A model generated the notes under the pieces. It was not told the origin of the DNA. It did no database searches and saw only the letters and a list, made by a program, of their open reading frames with translations. From assembly GCA_027346035.1 (NCBI GenBank), contig DAIESZ010000367.1:1-6992 (forward strand): 6,992 nt of DNA, written 5' to 3'. Source of the stretch: Propionibacteriaceae bacterium. GTDB lineage: Bacteria; Actinomycetota; Actinomycetes; Propionibacteriales; Propionibacteriaceae. The position numbers and the translations under genes were made by a program. Of this stretch, positions 6,425 through 6,992 are shown one piece after another; the first letter of the stretch is position 1, and each line of letters begins with the position of its first letter.

Positions 6425-6643
6425 TCAGCCCTCGACTGGTGACGTCGACCCGGGCGTCTGCCCTGGGTCCTCGGCCGACCACCGCGCGCGGCGACGCTGC
6501 GAGACCACTCGCCGCGGGCGCGCCAGCAGGGGCCACCCGATGGCGGCCACCGCAAAGACCGTGAGAATCGGCAGCCCGGACGAATCGCTGTGCACAGCCG
6601 ATGCGACAAAGGAGGTCAAGGAGGTCCCCGGGGTCGCCAACAC
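6425..6643 (-). CDS. hypothetical small single-pass membrane protein
   Basis: I do not recognise a family. From the GTG at 6643 the product is 72 residues: a short polar N-terminus, one hydrophobic helix near 23-41 (GLPILTVFAVAAIGWPLLA), an Arg-rich stretch (42-54, ARPRRVVSQRRRA) and a polar Ser/Pro/Gly tail. The Arg cluster after the helix suggests the C-terminus faces the cytoplasm. Supporting a real gene: by eye about 85% of third codon positions are G or C, clearly above the first and second positions; the frame encodes a clean membrane helix; and a hairpin separates it from the convergent lpdA. Against: no Shine-Dalgarno sequence, and the start is uncertain (TTG at 6640, TTG at 6619; the frame is open to 6736 but would then overlap the plus-strand gene's start). 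It is divergent from the gene at 6711. Confidence 0.45.
   Translation of the reverse strand: MLATPGTSLTSFVASAVHSDSSGLPILTVFAVAAIGWPLLARPRRVVSQRRRARWSAEDPGQTPGSTSPVEG
6609..6626. repeat. exact 9-bp tandem duplication (AAGGAGGTC x2)
   Basis: AAGGAGGTC occurs twice in direct succession at 6609-6617 and 6618-6626. On the plus strand each copy is a near-perfect anti-16S (Shine-Dalgarno) sequence, yet no start codon lies 4-12 bases after either copy. On the minus strand it encodes T-S-L-T-S-F within the small membrane ORF. It is probably a slippage duplication inside that gene. Confidence 0.55.
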
Positions 6644-6665
6644 GCCGCCCAGTGTGCCACGGGCG

Positions 6666-6671
6666 TAACGT
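6666..6671 (+). promoter_or_regulatory. weak candidate -10 box for the repeat-protein gene
   Basis: TAACGT fits TANNNT and would start transcription near 6678, about 33 bases before the GTG at 6711, leaving room for the ribosome site. No recognisable -35 precedes it at the normal spacing. Low confidence. Confidence 0.25.
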
Positions 6672-6701
6672 CTGTCCTGCCGCACCGAGCGCCGAGACTG
6701 T

Positions 6702-6706
6702 GGAGG
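6702..6706 (+). promoter_or_regulatory. strong ribosome binding site before the GTG at 6711
   Basis: GGAGG followed by AAAC and then GTG is the strongest translation signal in the window. It establishes that the plus-strand frame at 6711 is a real gene despite its low-complexity sequence, and makes the opposite-strand Gly/Val-rich frame over the same repeats a shadow. Confidence 0.8.
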
Positions 6707-6710
6707 AAAC

Positions 6711-6992
6711 GTGAGCGACTGGATCTCGAGGGCCAAGGACTTCCTCCTGGGTCATCCCGAACGGCACGAGGAGACCGTCGCGCAGTCGGCCGACTTCCCG
6801 GCCGACGGTGACGAAACGGGGCCGGTGCAGCCGACCGAGCCGATGGTGCCGACCGAGCCGACGGTGCCGACCGAGCCGACGGTGCCGACCGAGCCGACGG
6901 TGCCGACGGTGCCGACCGAGCCGACGGTGCCGACCGAGCCGACGGTGCCGACGGTGCCCGCCATCCCGCCGGAGCCCAGCGTGCCGGCGGAG
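6711..6992 (+). CDS. hypothetical protein with Pro-Thr-Glu/Pro-Thr-Val triplet repeats, 3' end outside the window
   Basis: 94 codons are present and the frame is still open at the window edge. Residues 1-37 form a charged, non-hydrophobic head (MSDWISRAKDFLLGHPERHE...) with no signal peptide or membrane helix. From residue 38 to the edge the sequence is 19 consecutive Pro-x-x triplets, mostly PTE and PTV, the last four degenerate (PAI, PPE, PSV, PAE). Such a tract should form an extended polyproline-II rod with Pro, Thr and the Glu/Val position each on its own face. The head (AKDF, then His/Glu-rich, then ADF) is reminiscent of the short actinobacterial MT0933-type 'antitoxin-like' proteins, but this is a weak visual resemblance and no function is claimed. 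GTG start with GGAGG 4 bases upstream. Divergent from the small membrane ORF and downstream of lpdA, but beyond a hairpin, so probably its own transcript. Confidence 0.8.
   Translation, partial: MSDWISRAKDFLLGHPERHEETVAQSADFPADGDETGPVQPTEPMVPTEPTVPTEPTVPTEPTVPTVPTEPTVPTEPTVPTVPAIPPEPSVPAE
6831..6956 (+). repeat. in-frame tandem repeat array of 9-bp units (PTE/PTV), with a 45-bp exact duplication
   Basis: The array has 14 units of 9 bp, two types: CCGACCGAG (PTE) and CCGACGGTG (PTV). They mostly alternate as an 18-bp unit (six copies) with two extra PTV units at 6903-6911 and 6948-6956. The first PTV position is PMV (ACG to ATG, one base). 6867-6911 and 6912-6956 are an identical 45-bp tandem pair. 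Codon choice is constant (ACC before Glu, ACG before Val), so identity is at DNA level, implying recent slippage or unequal exchange. Every unit is a multiple of 3, so length changes keep the frame. Confidence 0.95.

Noticed and set aside
6399..6767. Minus-strand open frame of 122 codons overlapping the small membrane ORF
   Set aside because: It lacks third-position GC bias and a coherent hydrophobic segment, and its 5' part overlaps the start of the plus-strand gene at 6711.
6752..6964. Minus-strand Gly-Thr-Val-Gly-Ser-Val repeat frame
   Set aside because: It looks like a repeat protein but is the reverse reading of the Pro-Thr-Glu/Val array; the plus strand has the strong ribosome site and a non-repetitive head.

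Overview
The window is very GC-rich, with G or C in most third codon positions. It reads as chromosomal DNA of a high-GC actinobacterium, probably Micrococcales/Intrasporangiaceae-like; that placement is inferred from codon use and protein style, not from a marker gene. Most of it is ordinary housekeeping and transport DNA. No rRNA, tRNA, CRISPR array, transposase or phage gene was seen.

Layout. (1) 1-745, minus strand: most of a trimeric class I purine nucleoside phosphorylase, whose last ~25-30 residues lie outside the window. (2) 776-4710, minus strand: a complete ABC importer operon transcribed lipoprotein -> permease -> permease -> ATPase, with 8-, 4- and 4-base gene overlaps. It belongs to the Fe3+/polyamine/2-aminoethylphosphonate/thiamine type of importers; the substrate cannot be fixed from sequence. 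(3) 4711-4906: a divergent intergenic region with a -10 box for the importer operon and a perfect 12-bp palindrome in the -35/-40 position. (4) 4907-6316, plus strand: an LpdA-type NAD(P)H:quinone dehydrogenase, a flavoprotein related to lipoamide dehydrogenase but without its redox disulfide or its His-Glu dyad. (5) 6317-6710: a hairpin and a probable small one-helix membrane protein on the minus strand, convergent with lpdA. (6) 6711-6992, plus strand: the start of an unidentified protein with a strong ribosome binding site, whose tail is an unbroken series of Pro-x-x triplets built from 9-bp DNA units, including an exact 45-bp tandem duplication.

How the parts relate. The phosphorylase and lpdA are near neighbours in other actinobacteria (for example Rv3307 and Rv3303c in Mycobacterium tuberculosis, from memory), so the importer looks interposed in an old housekeeping neighbourhood rather than functionally tied to purine salvage. 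The phosphorylase follows the importer by only 30 bases with no terminator visible, so read-through is possible. It also has a good candidate promoter of its own that would give a leaderless mRNA. The least explained part is the right-hand end, the Pro-x-x repeat protein and the small membrane ORF beside it.
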